This document shows, piece by piece, positions 55,925 through 64,000 of a stretch of 64,000 nucleotides of DNA. The first letter of the stretch is position 1; the number at the start of each line of letters is the position of its first letter. The notes beneath the pieces were generated by a model, which saw nothing but the letters and a program-made list of their open reading frames with translations, did not search any database and was not told where the DNA came from. Source of the stretch: Acetobacterium wieringae (GTDB lineage Bacteria; Bacillota; Clostridia; Eubacteriales; Eubacteriaceae); contig NZ_JAIPPU010000017.1 in the NCBI RefSeq assembly GCF_026646375.1, forward strand, positions 25,878 to 89,877, in the 5' to 3' direction. A program made the position numbers and the translations under genes.

Positions 55925-57013
55925 GTGAAAAAACAGGAACACTATATGGAAATAGCCATCGACCTGGCTAAAAAAGGTCGGGGTCGGGTGAATCCCAATC
56001 CTCTGGTGGGCGCAGTGATTGTTAAAGATGATGTGATTATTGGCAGCGGCTATCACGAAAAATATGGTGGGCTTCATGCTGAACGTAATGCCTTGATGAC
56101 CTGCAATGCGTCACCGGTTGGGGCAACCCTTTATGTGAATCTGGAACCCTGCTGTCATCATGGCAAAACTCCGCCCTGTACGGAGGCCATTATCGAAAGC
56201 GGGATTAGTAAGGTAGTCATCGGCGCCATCGACCCCAATCCATTAGTCGGAGGTCAGGGAATCAAAATGTTGAGACAACATGGCATCACGGTTATAACCG
56301 GAGTTCGGGAAGCAGATTGTCAGGAGCTAAATGCCATGTTTTTTCACTACATCAAAAATCAAACCCCTTATGTGCTGATGAAATATGCCATGACCCTGGA
56401 TGGTAAAATTGCCACTGCTACAGGGAAATCCCGATGGATTACCGGGGAGTCGGCCCGGAAGGCGGTGCATCAGACCCGCAATGAAGTGATGGGAATCATG
56501 GTAGGCGTCAACACCATTTTACAGGATGATCCGCAACTGACCTGCCGGATAGAAGGTGGCAGAAACCCCAGCCGGATAATATGCGACACCCAATTGCGCA
56601 CCCCGCTGACGGCGCAGGTGGTGGCATCGGCCCGGAGAATACCGACCTATCTGGCGACCTGCTCTCAGGATCGGCAAAAAATAAAACGGTTTGAAATTAT
56701 GGGCTGCAGCGTTTTACAAATAGCAAAAGACGGGGAGCATCTCGATCTCCGGGATCTGATGGTGCAAATAGGGCAGGAAGGGATTGACAGTATTTTGCTG
56801 GAAGGGGGCGGCACTCTGAATTTCAGCGCTTTAAAAAGCGGTATTGTGAGTAAGCTCCAGGTTTATCTGGCCCCCAAAATATTTGGTGGTGCGGCCGCCA
56901 AAACTCCGGTGGAAGGTCCGGGGCTGGCAGATCCAGCGGAGGCCTTCCAGTTCACGGACCGAAAAATAAAAATATTCGGGGACGATATCTGCCTCGAATA
57001 CACGAAGAGGTAA
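55925..57013 (+). CDS. ribD: Bifunctional riboflavin deaminase-reductase
   Basis: A 362-residue enzyme. The N-terminal deaminase holds H51-A-E53, PCCHHG (C76, C77) and C85 for zinc. The C-terminal reductase starts near 150 (MKYAMTLDGKIA). It carries out the second and third steps of riboflavin synthesis after GTP opening. GTG at 55925 was chosen because AGGGAGGA lies 6 bases upstream. The longer in-frame reading runs through both terminator hairpins and is implausible. Confidence 0.95.
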   Translation: MKKQEHYMEIAIDLAKKGRGRVNPNPLVGAVIVKDDVIIGSGYHEKYGGLHAERNALMTCNASPVGATLYVNLEPCCHHGKTPPCTEAIIESGISKVVIGAIDPNPLVGGQGIKMLRQHGITVITGVREADCQELNAMFFHYIKNQTPYVLMKYAMTLDGKIATATGKSRWITGESARKAVHQTRNEVMGIMVGVNTILQDDPQLTCRIEGGRNPSRIICDTQLRTPLTAQVVASARRIPTYLATCSQDRQKIKRFEIMGCSVLQIAKDGEHLDLRDLMVQIGQEGIDSILLEGGGTLNFSALKSGIVSKLQVYLAPKIFGGAAAKTPVEGPGLADPAEAFQFTDRKIKIFGDDICLEYTKR

Positions 57014-57016
57014 GAC

Positions 57017-57679
57017 ATGTTTACAGGCATTATCGAAGAAGTTGGCAAAATCACTGCGGTCATTAAGGGACAACGATCTTCCCAGCTGTGGGTTCAGGGT
57101 GCGGTCACGATGGATGATTTAAAACTGGGCGACAGCGTGGCGGTGAATGGAGTGTGCCTGACGGTATCCCAGTTAAGCGGAAATAAATGGATGGCCGATG
57201 TCATGAGTGAAACGCTGAACCGCAGCAATCTGGGCGATCTAAAAGGTGGATCAGCCGTCAATTTGGAACGGGCAATGCCCGCCAATGGCCGTTTCGGAGG
57301 ACATATCGTGGCCGGTCATATTGATGGAACCGGTCACATTGTGCAAATCACCAAAGATGATAATGCAGTGATCTTTGAGATTGGTGCACCGCCCAAAATA
57401 CTCCATTACATTATCGAAAAAGGGTCTATTGCCATTGATGGCATCAGTTTAACGGTTGTCGGGATGACCGCTGCCAGTTTTAAAGTGTCCATCATTCCCC
57501 ATACGGTGAAGCAGACGATCCTGGGTATCAAGAAACCTGGCGATCCGGTCAATTTGGAAAATGATCTGGTGGGCAAGTACATCGAAAAACTGCTAGTACG
57601 TTCATTGTCCGAAACGGATGCCGGTACAGAAAATAACAGTGGCTTAACCATCGATTTTCTGAGGGATGCCGGGTTTTAG
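57017..57679 (+). CDS. ribE: Riboflavin synthase alpha subunit
   Basis: A 220-residue protein with two tandem lumazine-binding barrels. [12 protein letters not shown] opens the first and [13 protein letters not shown] completes it, while [13 protein letters not shown] marks the second. It dismutates two lumazines to riboflavin and pyrimidinedione. It lies 3 bases after ribD and 28 bases before ribBA. Confidence 0.95.
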   Translation: MFTGIIEEVGKITAVIKGQRSSQLWVQGAVTMDDLKLGDSVAVNGVCLTVSQLSGNKWMADVMSETLNRSNLGDLKGGSAVNLERAMPANGRFGGHIVAGHIDGTGHIVQITKDDNAVIFEIGAPPKILHYIIEKGSIAIDGISLTVVGMTAASFKVSIIPHTVKQTILGIKKPGDPVNLENDLVGKYIEKLLVRSLSETDAGTENNSGLTIDFLRDAGF

Positions 57680-57707
57680 AAATAATAAGAAATTAAGAGA
57701 GGTTACT

Positions 57708-58910
57708 ATGTTCAAATTTAATACCATTGAAGAAGCACTGGATGATTTACGGGCAGGCAAGATCATTATCGTGACCGATGATGATGATCGGGAAAACGAG
57801 GGAGACTTTGTTTGTGCGGCTGAGTTTGCCACCACCGAAAACGTCAACTTTATGGCCATCTATGGCAAAGGGCTGATCTGTATGCCGATGAGCGAAAAGC
57901 TGGTTAAAAAATTGGCCATTCCCCAAATGGTTGCAGATAATACTGATAATCATTGCACCGCCTTTACTGTGTCCATCGACCATGTCGATACCACGACTGG
58001 CATTTCGGCGGCAGAACGTTCGGTTACTGCCATTAAGTGCGTCGACGAGAATGCCCGGCCAGAAGATTTTCGGCGGCCCGGCCATATGTTTCCGTTGGTC
58101 GCTAAGGAAAATGGGGTATTGGAACGAAACGGTCACACCGAGGCCACCGTCGATCTGGTTAAACTGGCCGGGTTGAAAGAATGCGGTCTATGCTGCGAAA
58201 TTATGCAAGAAGATGGCACGATGATGCGAACCCCGGAACTGATCGAATTGGCCCAGACCCATCAACTGAAATTTATCACCATCAAAGATCTGCAAAACTA
58301 CCGCAAACAAAACGAAAAACTAGTGGAGTGTGTGACAATCACCAAAATGCCTACCAAATACGGTGAGTTTATGGCCTATGGTTATGTCAACCGGTTAAAT
58401 GGGGAGCATCATGTGGCGCTGGTTAAGGGGGATTTAAGTGGTGACAGCCCGGTGCTGTGTCGGGTTCATTCGGAATGTTTAACCGGCGACGCCTTTGGTT
58501 CGATCCGCTGTGATTGTGGCGATCAGTTTGGGGCGGCGATGACCGCCATCGAAAAAGAAGGTCGAGGGGTATTGCTCTACATGCGTCAGGAAGGCCGGGG
58601 GATCGGGCTGATCAATAAATTAAAAGCCTATGCATTGCAGGACATGGGGATGGATACGGTTCAGGCCAATATTGAACTGGGCTTTCCGGAAGACCTGCGG
58701 GAATACTACATCGGGGCTCAGATTTTAAGGGATCTGGGGATCAGTCAGCTAAGACTATTGACCAACAATCCGCTCAAAATGGAAGGTTTGTCAGAGTTTG
58801 GACTGGAAATGGTAGAGCGAGTGCCGATTCAAATGGAAGCCTGTAGCCAGGATCTGTTTTATCTAAAAACCAAGCAGGAAAAAATGGGTCATCTGTTTAA
58901 TTACAACTAA
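57708..58910 (+). CDS. ribBA: Bifunctional DHBP synthase / GTP cyclohydrolase II
   Basis: A 400-residue fusion common in Bacillota. The RibB half has [17 protein letters not shown] and GHTEATVDL. The RibA half has the zinc cysteines in [17 protein letters not shown] and QEGRGIGL. It supplies both starting substrates of the pathway from ribulose-5-phosphate and GTP. ATG at 57708 follows AGAGAGG. The longer in-frame reading overlaps ribE. Confidence 0.96.
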   Translation: MFKFNTIEEALDDLRAGKIIIVTDDDDRENEGDFVCAAEFATTENVNFMAIYGKGLICMPMSEKLVKKLAIPQMVADNTDNHCTAFTVSIDHVDTTTGISAAERSVTAIKCVDENARPEDFRRPGHMFPLVAKENGVLERNGHTEATVDLVKLAGLKECGLCCEIMQEDGTMMRTPELIELAQTHQLKFITIKDLQNYRKQNEKLVECVTITKMPTKYGEFMAYGYVNRLNGEHHVALVKGDLSGDSPVLCRVHSECLTGDAFGSIRCDCGDQFGAAMTAIEKEGRGVLLYMRQEGRGIGLINKLKAYALQDMGMDTVQANIELGFPEDLREYYIGAQILRDLGISQLRLLTNNPLKMEGLSEFGLEMVERVPIQMEACSQDLFYLKTKQEKMGHLFNYN

Positions 58911-59029
58911 AAGGTATTGTTAAGTGACCGTAACGAGTATGTGTCAATCAGTAGTCTTCTGCAGAAATTGCCGGTACGAAGTTATCGGTTTGAAAGTCAG
59001 AAAAAAATTTTTATAGAGGAGAATAAAAA

Positions 59030-59497
59030 ATGAATGTATATGAAGGAAAATTAGTATCAAAGGGAACTAAAGTGGGGATAGTAGTGGCGCGGTTCAATGA
59101 ATTTATTGGATCAAAGCTGCTGGGCGGAGCCATTGATGGCTTGAAGCGTCACGATGTGAAGGAAGAAGACATTGATGTGGCCTGGGTACCAGGGGCCTTT
59201 GAGATTCCGTTGATTGCTGCCAAAATGGCCAAGCTGGGAAAGTATGATGCCATCATTTGTTTGGGGGCTGTGATCCGGGGGGCCACCACCCATTACGATT
59301 ATGTCTGCAGCGAGGTGTCAAAGGGAGTGGCTCATGTCTCTCTGCAGTCAGAAATACCGGTGATCTTTGGGGTGCTGACCACCGAAAACATTGAACAGGC
59401 CATCGAACGGGCTGGCACCAAGGCCGGCAATAAAGGCTATGACTGCGCCCTGACAGCGATTGAAATGGTCAATCTGATTAACGAAATAACAAACTAA
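59030..59497 (+). CDS. ribH: 6,7-dimethyl-8-ribityllumazine synthase
   Basis: A 155-residue subunit of an icosahedral or pentameric enzyme. [17 protein letters not shown] and [18 protein letters not shown] form the active site. It condenses DHBP with the ribityl pyrimidine. It is the last gene of ribD-ribE-ribBA-ribH, after a 119-base gap in which I see no clear promoter or terminator. Confidence 0.96.
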   Translation: MNVYEGKLVSKGTKVGIVVARFNEFIGSKLLGGAIDGLKRHDVKEEDIDVAWVPGAFEIPLIAAKMAKLGKYDAIICLGAVIRGATTHYDYVCSEVSKGVAHVSLQSEIPVIFGVLTTENIEQAIERAGTKAGNKGYDCALTAIEMVNLINEITN

Positions 59498-59499
59498 AA

Positions 59500-59536
59500 A
59501 AAACAGGGAGCTGATTTTGGGGCTCCCTGTTTTTTA
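59500..59536. terminator. Terminator between ribH and the DUF975 gene
   Basis: AAAACAGGGAGC (59500-59511) pairs perfectly with GCTCCCTGTTTT (59522-59533), with T-runs for both directions. It serves the convergent pair. Confidence 0.9.
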
Positions 59537-59543
59537 ATAAAAA

Positions 59544-60173
59544 TTAAGCTAATTCATCAAGGCTGACCACGCCGTTTTGAAGCGCCAGTTCCTTGAGATC
59601 TTCATATTGTCCAGCCATGCTGGTAAAGAAGTAGGGGTTAACATAAAAGATACCAAGAATACCAAAGGTAAAGCCGTTTAGTAAAAACCAGCCAAAAAAG
59701 CTTAAGGACATCATAAAAATTTCGCCTTTGTGGCCTTGGGTCATCCGCATCGAAATTTTAACGGCTTCGGTGGCGGGAACGTTGGGATATTCTGCTAGAA
59801 TGTAGGGGGTAAAACAATAAGCGAGGGACTTAATAATGCCAGGGATAACAAAAAGCAGGGACCAGAGAAAAATAAATAATTCCATCCATAGCATGCCCCC
59901 CAGTTTTCGACCAAAATCCGAAAAGCCGGTTTTAAACATGTCTTCAATGGTCGGTGTGGGGAGTTCACCACGGTAAATCCAAAGTGAAAAAAATTGCAGA
60001 CCAACCATCATCGGTCCCCAGACAATCAGACCACCCAAGCCGCCAACAAAGGAAGTGACCCCGGAAGCAGCACCGATCACGACAAAAGCCAATACGGTTG
60101 CACCGACACAGATCCAGTAGTTTTCGGAAAAGCTCTGCTTGGCGATGGCTTTAATTTCCTGTCTCGTTTTCAT
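59544..60173 (-). CDS. DUF975 family membrane protein
   Basis: A 209-residue polytopic protein. The N-terminal TRQEIKAIAKQSFSENYW is the DUF975 start, and a GEIFMMSLSFFGW segment precedes the last helices. Five or six hydrophobic segments are visible. The function is unknown. A GGAG site precedes the ATG. It is convergent with ribH and divergent from the peptidase fusion gene. Confidence 0.82.
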   Translation of the reverse strand: MKTRQEIKAIAKQSFSENYWICVGATVLAFVVIGAASGVTSFVGGLGGLIVWGPMMVGLQFFSLWIYRGELPTPTIEDMFKTGFSDFGRKLGGMLWMELFIFLWSLLFVIPGIIKSLAYCFTPYILAEYPNVPATEAVKISMRMTQGHKGEIFMMSLSFFGWFLLNGFTFGILGIFYVNPYFFTSMAGQYEDLKELALQNGVVSLDELA

Positions 60174-60282
60174 AATAATCTCCTTTTCGATTATAATTCG
60201 GAAAGAAATCTTAAGAAAAATATCAAATTTTTAAGATTCCTTGTATATAATAGCATGACTGATGAAAAGAAGGAAGAAAAAA

Positions 60283-61791
60283 ATGAGTAAAGATATGATA
60301 GAAAAAAAGATCCTTTTGGGTCGTTATCGGCATTATAAGGGCAATCAATATGAGGTTATTGGTCTGGCTACCCACAGCGAAACGCAAGAAGCCATGGTGG
60401 TTTACCGGCCATTATATGGTGAAGGTGCTCTGTGGGTGCGTCCGGCAGCAATGTGGAATGAAATCCTGGAAAAGGATGGAAAAATCGTCAGGCGCTTTGA
60501 ATATCTGGCTGATAAAAAAGTGGTAACAGGAACACAATTGGATACAGTGGCCTTATTGCAGGATCTAAAAACACTGCTTCAAATTAAGACGGTCAACGGC
60601 GATGCCGGAAAAATAACCGACGAAGCCCCCTTGGGATCTGGCATCAACGAAGCGCTGAACTTTGTCCTTGGACGGGGACAAAGTTTTGGCATGCGTACTA
60701 AAAACTGCGATGGCTACTGCGGTTATGTGGAATTTGGTGAAGGGCCGGAACTGGTAGCCGTGACCACCCACATCGATACGGTGGCGGTAGGGGATGACTG
60801 GACCGTTCCCCCCTTTGACTTGACCATTGACGGCGATACCATTTATGGCCGGGGGGTTCTGGATGACAAGGGTCTGACGATGGTTTCGCTCTATGCCCTG
60901 AAAGCCTTGAAAGAGGCTAATTTGCCACTGGGTAAACGGGTACGGCTGATTATTGGCGGCGACGAAGAAGGCGGCAATTGGGCGTGTATGAACCGCTATA
61001 AACAAACTGAAGAGGTTCCGGCCTATTCATTTTCACCGGATTCCGGTTATCCGGTAATCTTTGCCGAAAAAGGCATCATGAATATTATTCTGGAAAAAGA
61101 ACTGGATCACCAGACCCCAGCGCTTGTCTTTAGTGGCGGCAGCCAGATCAATTCGGTGCCGGATGCGGCCCAAGCGGTTTTTAATGGTCAGACCTTTGAA
61201 GCCAAAGGAAAATCTGCCCATGCCATGGAGCCGGAAAAAGGGGACAATGCCATCCTGAAACTGGCAGCAATACTGACTGCAGAAGGGATTACCCATCCAA
61301 TCCTTACGCTCTTGGAGCGGGCTACCACAACCGGGTTTGGGATTGATCGATCGGATTCGGTATCGGGATCGCTGACCTTAAACCCGGCCATTGTTCAAGT
61401 GGACGAAAGTAAGGCGGTGCTACGCTGCGATATTCGCTATCCGGTGACGTTAAAAAGCAGTGACATTGTTGCGGCGATAAAAAAAGCGACGGCGGATCTG
61501 GGCTTTTGTTTGGAAATGGATCATGATGTCAAACCACTCCATGTTGATAAGGACAGCTTTCTGGTAACCACCCTGCAGCAAGTTTATCAGGACTGCACCG
61601 GGGATATGGCTGAACCGATGGTCTCTGGCGGCGGTACCTATGCCCGGGCCTTTGAAAACTCCGTGGCATTTGGCGGAGGCTTTCCTGGGGAGGTCAACAC
61701 CTGCCATCAAACCGATGAGTTCTGGAGCATTGAGAGTCTGGAAAAGAACTTTGAGATTATTGTGAAGGCTCTGGCAGTATTGGCTCAGTAA
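60283..61791 (+). CDS. DUF1653 domain fused to an M20 (PepV/Sapep-like) dipeptidase
   Basis: A 502-residue protein. Residues about 10-70 are a DUF1653 domain (GRYRHYKGNQYEVIGLATHSE and GEGALWVRP), usually found as a separate 65-80 residue protein. Residues from about 85 on are an M20 metallopeptidase: THIDTV, GRGVLDDKG and GGDEEGG supply the zinc residues, and GGGTYARAF and NTCHQTDE lie in the last part. PepV/Sapep enzymes cleave dipeptides and some D-amino acid dipeptides in the cytoplasm. ATG at 60283 follows AAGGAAG. Confidence 0.88.
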   Translation: MSKDMIEKKILLGRYRHYKGNQYEVIGLATHSETQEAMVVYRPLYGEGALWVRPAAMWNEILEKDGKIVRRFEYLADKKVVTGTQLDTVALLQDLKTLLQIKTVNGDAGKITDEAPLGSGINEALNFVLGRGQSFGMRTKNCDGYCGYVEFGEGPELVAVTTHIDTVAVGDDWTVPPFDLTIDGDTIYGRGVLDDKGLTMVSLYALKALKEANLPLGKRVRLIIGGDEEGGNWACMNRYKQTEEVPAYSFSPDSGYPVIFAEKGIMNIILEKELDHQTPALVFSGGSQINSVPDAAQAVFNGQTFEAKGKSAHAMEPEKGDNAILKLAAILTAEGITHPILTLLERATTTGFGIDRSDSVSGSLTLNPAIVQVDESKAVLRCDIRYPVTLKSSDIVAAIKKATADLGFCLEMDHDVKPLHVDKDSFLVTTLQQVYQDCTGDMAEPMVSGGGTYARAFENSVAFGGGFPGEVNTCHQTDEFWSIESLEKNFEIIVKALAVLAQ

Positions 61792-61811
61792 ATAAGCAAA
61801 ACAGCAACGGC

Positions 61812-61859
61812 AAGAGCTATTGTCAACCACTCATTTAAAAATGGTTGACAATAGCTCTT
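61812..61859 (+). terminator. Terminator after the M20 peptidase gene
   Basis: A perfect 18-bp stem (61812-61829 with 61842-61859) ending in CTTTT. Its right arm contains the -35 box of the next promoter. Confidence 0.85.
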
Positions 61860-61873
61860 TTATTGTTTAGAAT
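61845..61873 (+). promoter_or_regulatory. Promoter of birA-bioY, embedded in the terminator arm
   Basis: A perfect TTGACA (61845-61850) and TAGAAT (61868-61873) with a 17-base spacer, 19 bases before the birA ATG. Confidence 0.75.
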
Positions 61874-61891
61874 AATCGCGGAGGTGAAGAA

Positions 61892-62872
61892 ATGTCGACA
61901 AAACAAAAATTATTAAAAACCTTGGAAGAAAATAGAGAAAACTATTTATCTGGAGAAGTGCTGGCCAGCACCATGAACGTCTCCCGGTCGGCCATCTGGA
62001 AGGCCATTAAAGCGTTAAAAGAAGAAGGCTACGCGATTGAATCCACCACCAACAAGGGCTACCGGTTAAAAAGCGAATCGGATCTGATGTCAGCAGAAGG
62101 GATACACCCCTGGCTGTCCCCGACCAATCAGGCGCTTGAACTGATTGTCTATCAAACCGTTGGCTCTACGAATCAGGAAGCCAAGAAATTGGCACTGGAA
62201 GGGGCAAAAACGGGAACGGTGATTATCGCTGAAGAGCAAACCCAGGGGCGGGGCCGGATGGGCCGATCCTTTTATTCACCGCCCAAAAGCGGGGTTTATT
62301 TAAGCCTGGTGTTGCGTCCCGACGTTGCTGCCCGGGATGCGGTGCTGCTAACCACCGGGGTATCGGTGGGGGTATGCCGGGCCATCAAAAAAGTGACGGG
62401 TATTGATACCCAGATCAAGTGGGTCAATGATATTTACCGGGGCGACCGGAAAATTGTGGGGATTCTTACCGAGGCGGTGACCAACTTTGAGAACGGACAG
62501 TTCGAGTTTGTGATCATCGGCATTGGCCTTAATTTCAAGCAGCCGGAAGCGGCCCTGCCTAAAGAGTTGGAAGACATTGTCGGGACGCTATTTGATGAAA
62601 AACCGGATGCCCTGACCCGTAATCGGTTGGCGGCAGAAATTATCAACGAGGTCTTAACGATCTGTGACGATCTGACTAATCGGGATTTTTTAGAGGAATA
62701 CAAAAATCTCTCGATGGTTTTGGGAAAACAGATTAAGGTTTTCCGGAACAATGAGTGGGAAGTGGCCACCGCTTTGGACATCAGTGACGAAGGTGGATTA
62801 ATAATCAGAAATCAATCTGGACAGATCGAAACCCTGAACTCTGGGGAAATCAGTATTAGAAAATTAGAATAG
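61892..62872 (+). CDS. birA: Biotin-protein ligase / biotin operon repressor BirA
   Basis: A 326-residue class II ligase. An N-terminal HTH (residues about 5-60, LASTMNVSRSAIWKAIKALKEEG) precedes the catalytic domain with the biotinyl-AMP loop GRGRMGR and KWVNDIY. It attaches biotin to carboxylases and can repress biotin genes. It lies 9 bases before bioY, so it probably controls its own uptake partner. A GGAGGTGA site precedes the ATG. Confidence 0.95.
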   Translation: MSTKQKLLKTLEENRENYLSGEVLASTMNVSRSAIWKAIKALKEEGYAIESTTNKGYRLKSESDLMSAEGIHPWLSPTNQALELIVYQTVGSTNQEAKKLALEGAKTGTVIIAEEQTQGRGRMGRSFYSPPKSGVYLSLVLRPDVAARDAVLLTTGVSVGVCRAIKKVTGIDTQIKWVNDIYRGDRKIVGILTEAVTNFENGQFEFVIIGIGLNFKQPEAALPKELEDIVGTLFDEKPDALTRNRLAAEIINEVLTICDDLTNRDFLEEYKNLSMVLGKQIKVFRNNEWEVATALDISDEGGLIIRNQSGQIETLNSGEISIRKLE

Positions 62873-62881
62873 GATGGAAAA

Positions 62882-63451
62882 ATGATTAAAAAAAACAACC
62901 TTAATATAAGAATGTTAGTACTCTGCGGATTGTTTTCTGCCTTGATCGTGGTCGGGGCGATGATTAAAGTGCCCTTACCGGGAATACCCTTCACGCTGCA
63001 GACCCTGTTTGTGATTCTGGCCGGCTTGCTGCTGGGCTCCCGGGGTGGGCTGATTGCGGTGCTGGTATATATTTTTCTCGGTCTGGCTGGTCTGCCGGTA
63101 TTTTCCGGTGGCGGCGGGCTGATGTATGTCTTAAAACCAAGCTTTGGCTATATTGTCGGCTTTGCCCTGGGGGCCTTTGTCACCGGCTGGTTGGCTGAAA
63201 AGAACACCACGAACGAAACCCTGCCGATGGTCATCGCTGCGTTGGCCGGAACTGCTGTGATCTACGTGCTAGGGCTAACCTGGTATTATATCATTGCTAA
63301 TTACTACCTCAACACCCCAGTGGGTGCAGCCACCCTGATGATGACCGGCTTTGTGATGACCCTGCCAGGCGATCTGATCAAGATTGCCATTAGTGTGCTG
63401 TTGGCCAAGCGATTGGTACCAGTGATCGGGCGAGGGATGCCCACAAAATAA
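62882..63451 (+). CDS. bioY: Biotin transporter substrate-binding subunit BioY
   Basis: A 189-residue integral membrane protein with six helices. KVPLPGIPFTLQTLFVILAG and GGGGLMYVLKPSFGYIVGF are the BioY signatures. It binds biotin and couples to an ECF energising module, which is not in this window. It follows birA in one operon. Confidence 0.95.
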   Translation: MIKKNNLNIRMLVLCGLFSALIVVGAMIKVPLPGIPFTLQTLFVILAGLLLGSRGGLIAVLVYIFLGLAGLPVFSGGGGLMYVLKPSFGYIVGFALGAFVTGWLAEKNTTNETLPMVIAALAGTAVIYVLGLTWYYIIANYYLNTPVGAATLMMTGFVMTLPGDLIKIAISVLLAKRLVPVIGRGMPTK

Positions 63452-63522
63452 TATTTTTATTCCGGAATCCGTACGATCGTTTTTTGAATACAACAACTTA
63501 CAACAGATAGCAGTTTCTAACA

Positions 63523-63561
63523 TCCCAGCCTAATTAATCACTTCATTCAATTAGGTTGGGA
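63523..63561. repeat. Hairpin after bioY
   Basis: TCCCAGCCTAATT pairs with AATTAGGTTGGGA with one G-U pair and a 13-base loop. It lacks a T-run on both strands, so it is a weak terminator or another hairpin element. Confidence 0.5.
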
Positions 63562-63611
63562 AAGTTGCGTTAAATACTAAAATCATAAAAATCAAAGTGA
63601 TACTATTTTTA

Positions 63612-64000
63612 TTAAAAAACTCCTAAATCTTCGAGTAAATCCATTCTAAATTTTCCTAGTGATTCATTAATAATTTCTTCTTCTGTAAGTTTCTTTCCAA
63701 ATATTAATGTCCTAATATCTATAGATGTAGGATTTTCCAGTAATGAACTTAATTCCGTTTGATATAATTCATTATACATTATTACTTTATTTAATAATTC
63801 CCTTGCAAGTGGCTCAAAACACTGGTATCTTTGCTCAATTTGAAATAACTCAAGTGAGTTATTTATTTTATCATCTTCAACTAAATTATTTAACTTGATT
63901 TCCATACGATCACATTCATCTATCATATATTCAATCAAATTGGTAATTACAACGTAAGCGCTTAAATACAAGGTGCCACAAAAAATAAAAAAGAACCGGC
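63612..64000 (-). CDS. Unknown helical protein, probably 5' truncated by the window edge
   Basis: At least 119 residues I do not recognise. The body is helical and acidic (EQRYQCFEPLARELLNKVIMYNELYQTEL). The first possible start is TTG at 63971, but the frame stays open to the window edge and reads a hydrophobic FFFIFCG before it, so the real start, perhaps with a membrane segment, may lie outside. The DNA is distinctly more AT-rich than its neighbours, which suggests transfer. Terminator and function are not visible. Confidence 0.5.
   Translation of the reverse strand, partial: RFFFIFCGTLYLSAYVVITNLIEYMIDECDRMEIKLNNLVEDDKINNSLELFQIEQRYQCFEPLARELLNKVIMYNELYQTELSSLLENPTSIDIRTLIFGKKLTEEEIINESLGKFRMDLLEDLGVF

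Overview
This window is the replication-origin neighbourhood of a low-to-medium GC Bacillota (class Clostridia) chromosome. Signs are the gene order rpmH-rnpA-yidD-yidC-jag / oriC / dnaA-dnaN-yaaA-recF-gyrB-gyrA, two perfect parS sites beside parA-parB, and Gram-positive regulatory RNAs (T-box, FMN, cobalamin and manganese riboswitches). The anaerobic thiazole route (ThiH) and the gene style fit an Eubacteriaceae or Acetobacterium-like acetogen. That genus guess is inference. No tRNA, rRNA, CRISPR array, prophage or insertion sequence was seen.

Left arm (1-26.9 kb, nearly all minus strand, read away from oriC): ricT (partial), holB, a DUF2007 protein, an Orn/Lys/Arg decarboxylase fused in frame to thymidylate kinase, trxA (plus strand), metG with a Met T-box leader, rsmI, a FAD protein with a cysteine cluster, dnaB, rplI, gdpP, a DUF2232 protein, rpsR-ssb-rpsF, a membrane-protein operon (SpoIIM-like, DUF951, MscS, CvpA, unknown), parB-parA with parS, rsmG-mnmG-mnmE, and jag-yidC-yidD-rnpA-rpmH.

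Origin (26.9-28.9 kb): DnaA boxes lie on both sides of dnaA. The dnaA-dnaN gap carries a DnaA box, a C-run, TAC/TAA-type trinucleotides and an AT-rich tract, which is the layout of a DnaA-trio unwinding element.

Right arm (28.9-64 kb, mostly plus strand): dnaN, yaaA, recF, gyrB and gyrA. Then come a small PTS IIA-rpe-IIB cluster without a IIC; a methyltransferase / AstE-like deacylase / LysR / five-gene peptide-nickel type ABC transporter block (38-46 kb); a His-rich CsoR-type metal sensor with a palindromic operator; an orphan cobalamin riboswitch before a truncated, frameshifted ABC ATPase; a manganese riboswitch with a GDT1-type exporter; thiS-thiG-thiH-tenI without thiF or a TPP riboswitch; a dCache-HAMP-PAS-GGDEF-EAL protein; an FMN-riboswitch-controlled ribD-ribE-ribBA-ribH operon; a DUF1653-M20 peptidase fusion; and birA-bioY.

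The accessory part (36-48 kb) is devoted to uptake and metal handling and shows gene loss. The most unusual items are the decarboxylase-thymidylate kinase fusion with a ribosome binding site embedded at the junction, the orphan B12 riboswitch, the 17-codon leader ORF that overlaps the PTS IIA start, the short transcript unit before the methyltransferase gene, and the non-TPP leader of the thiazole operon.
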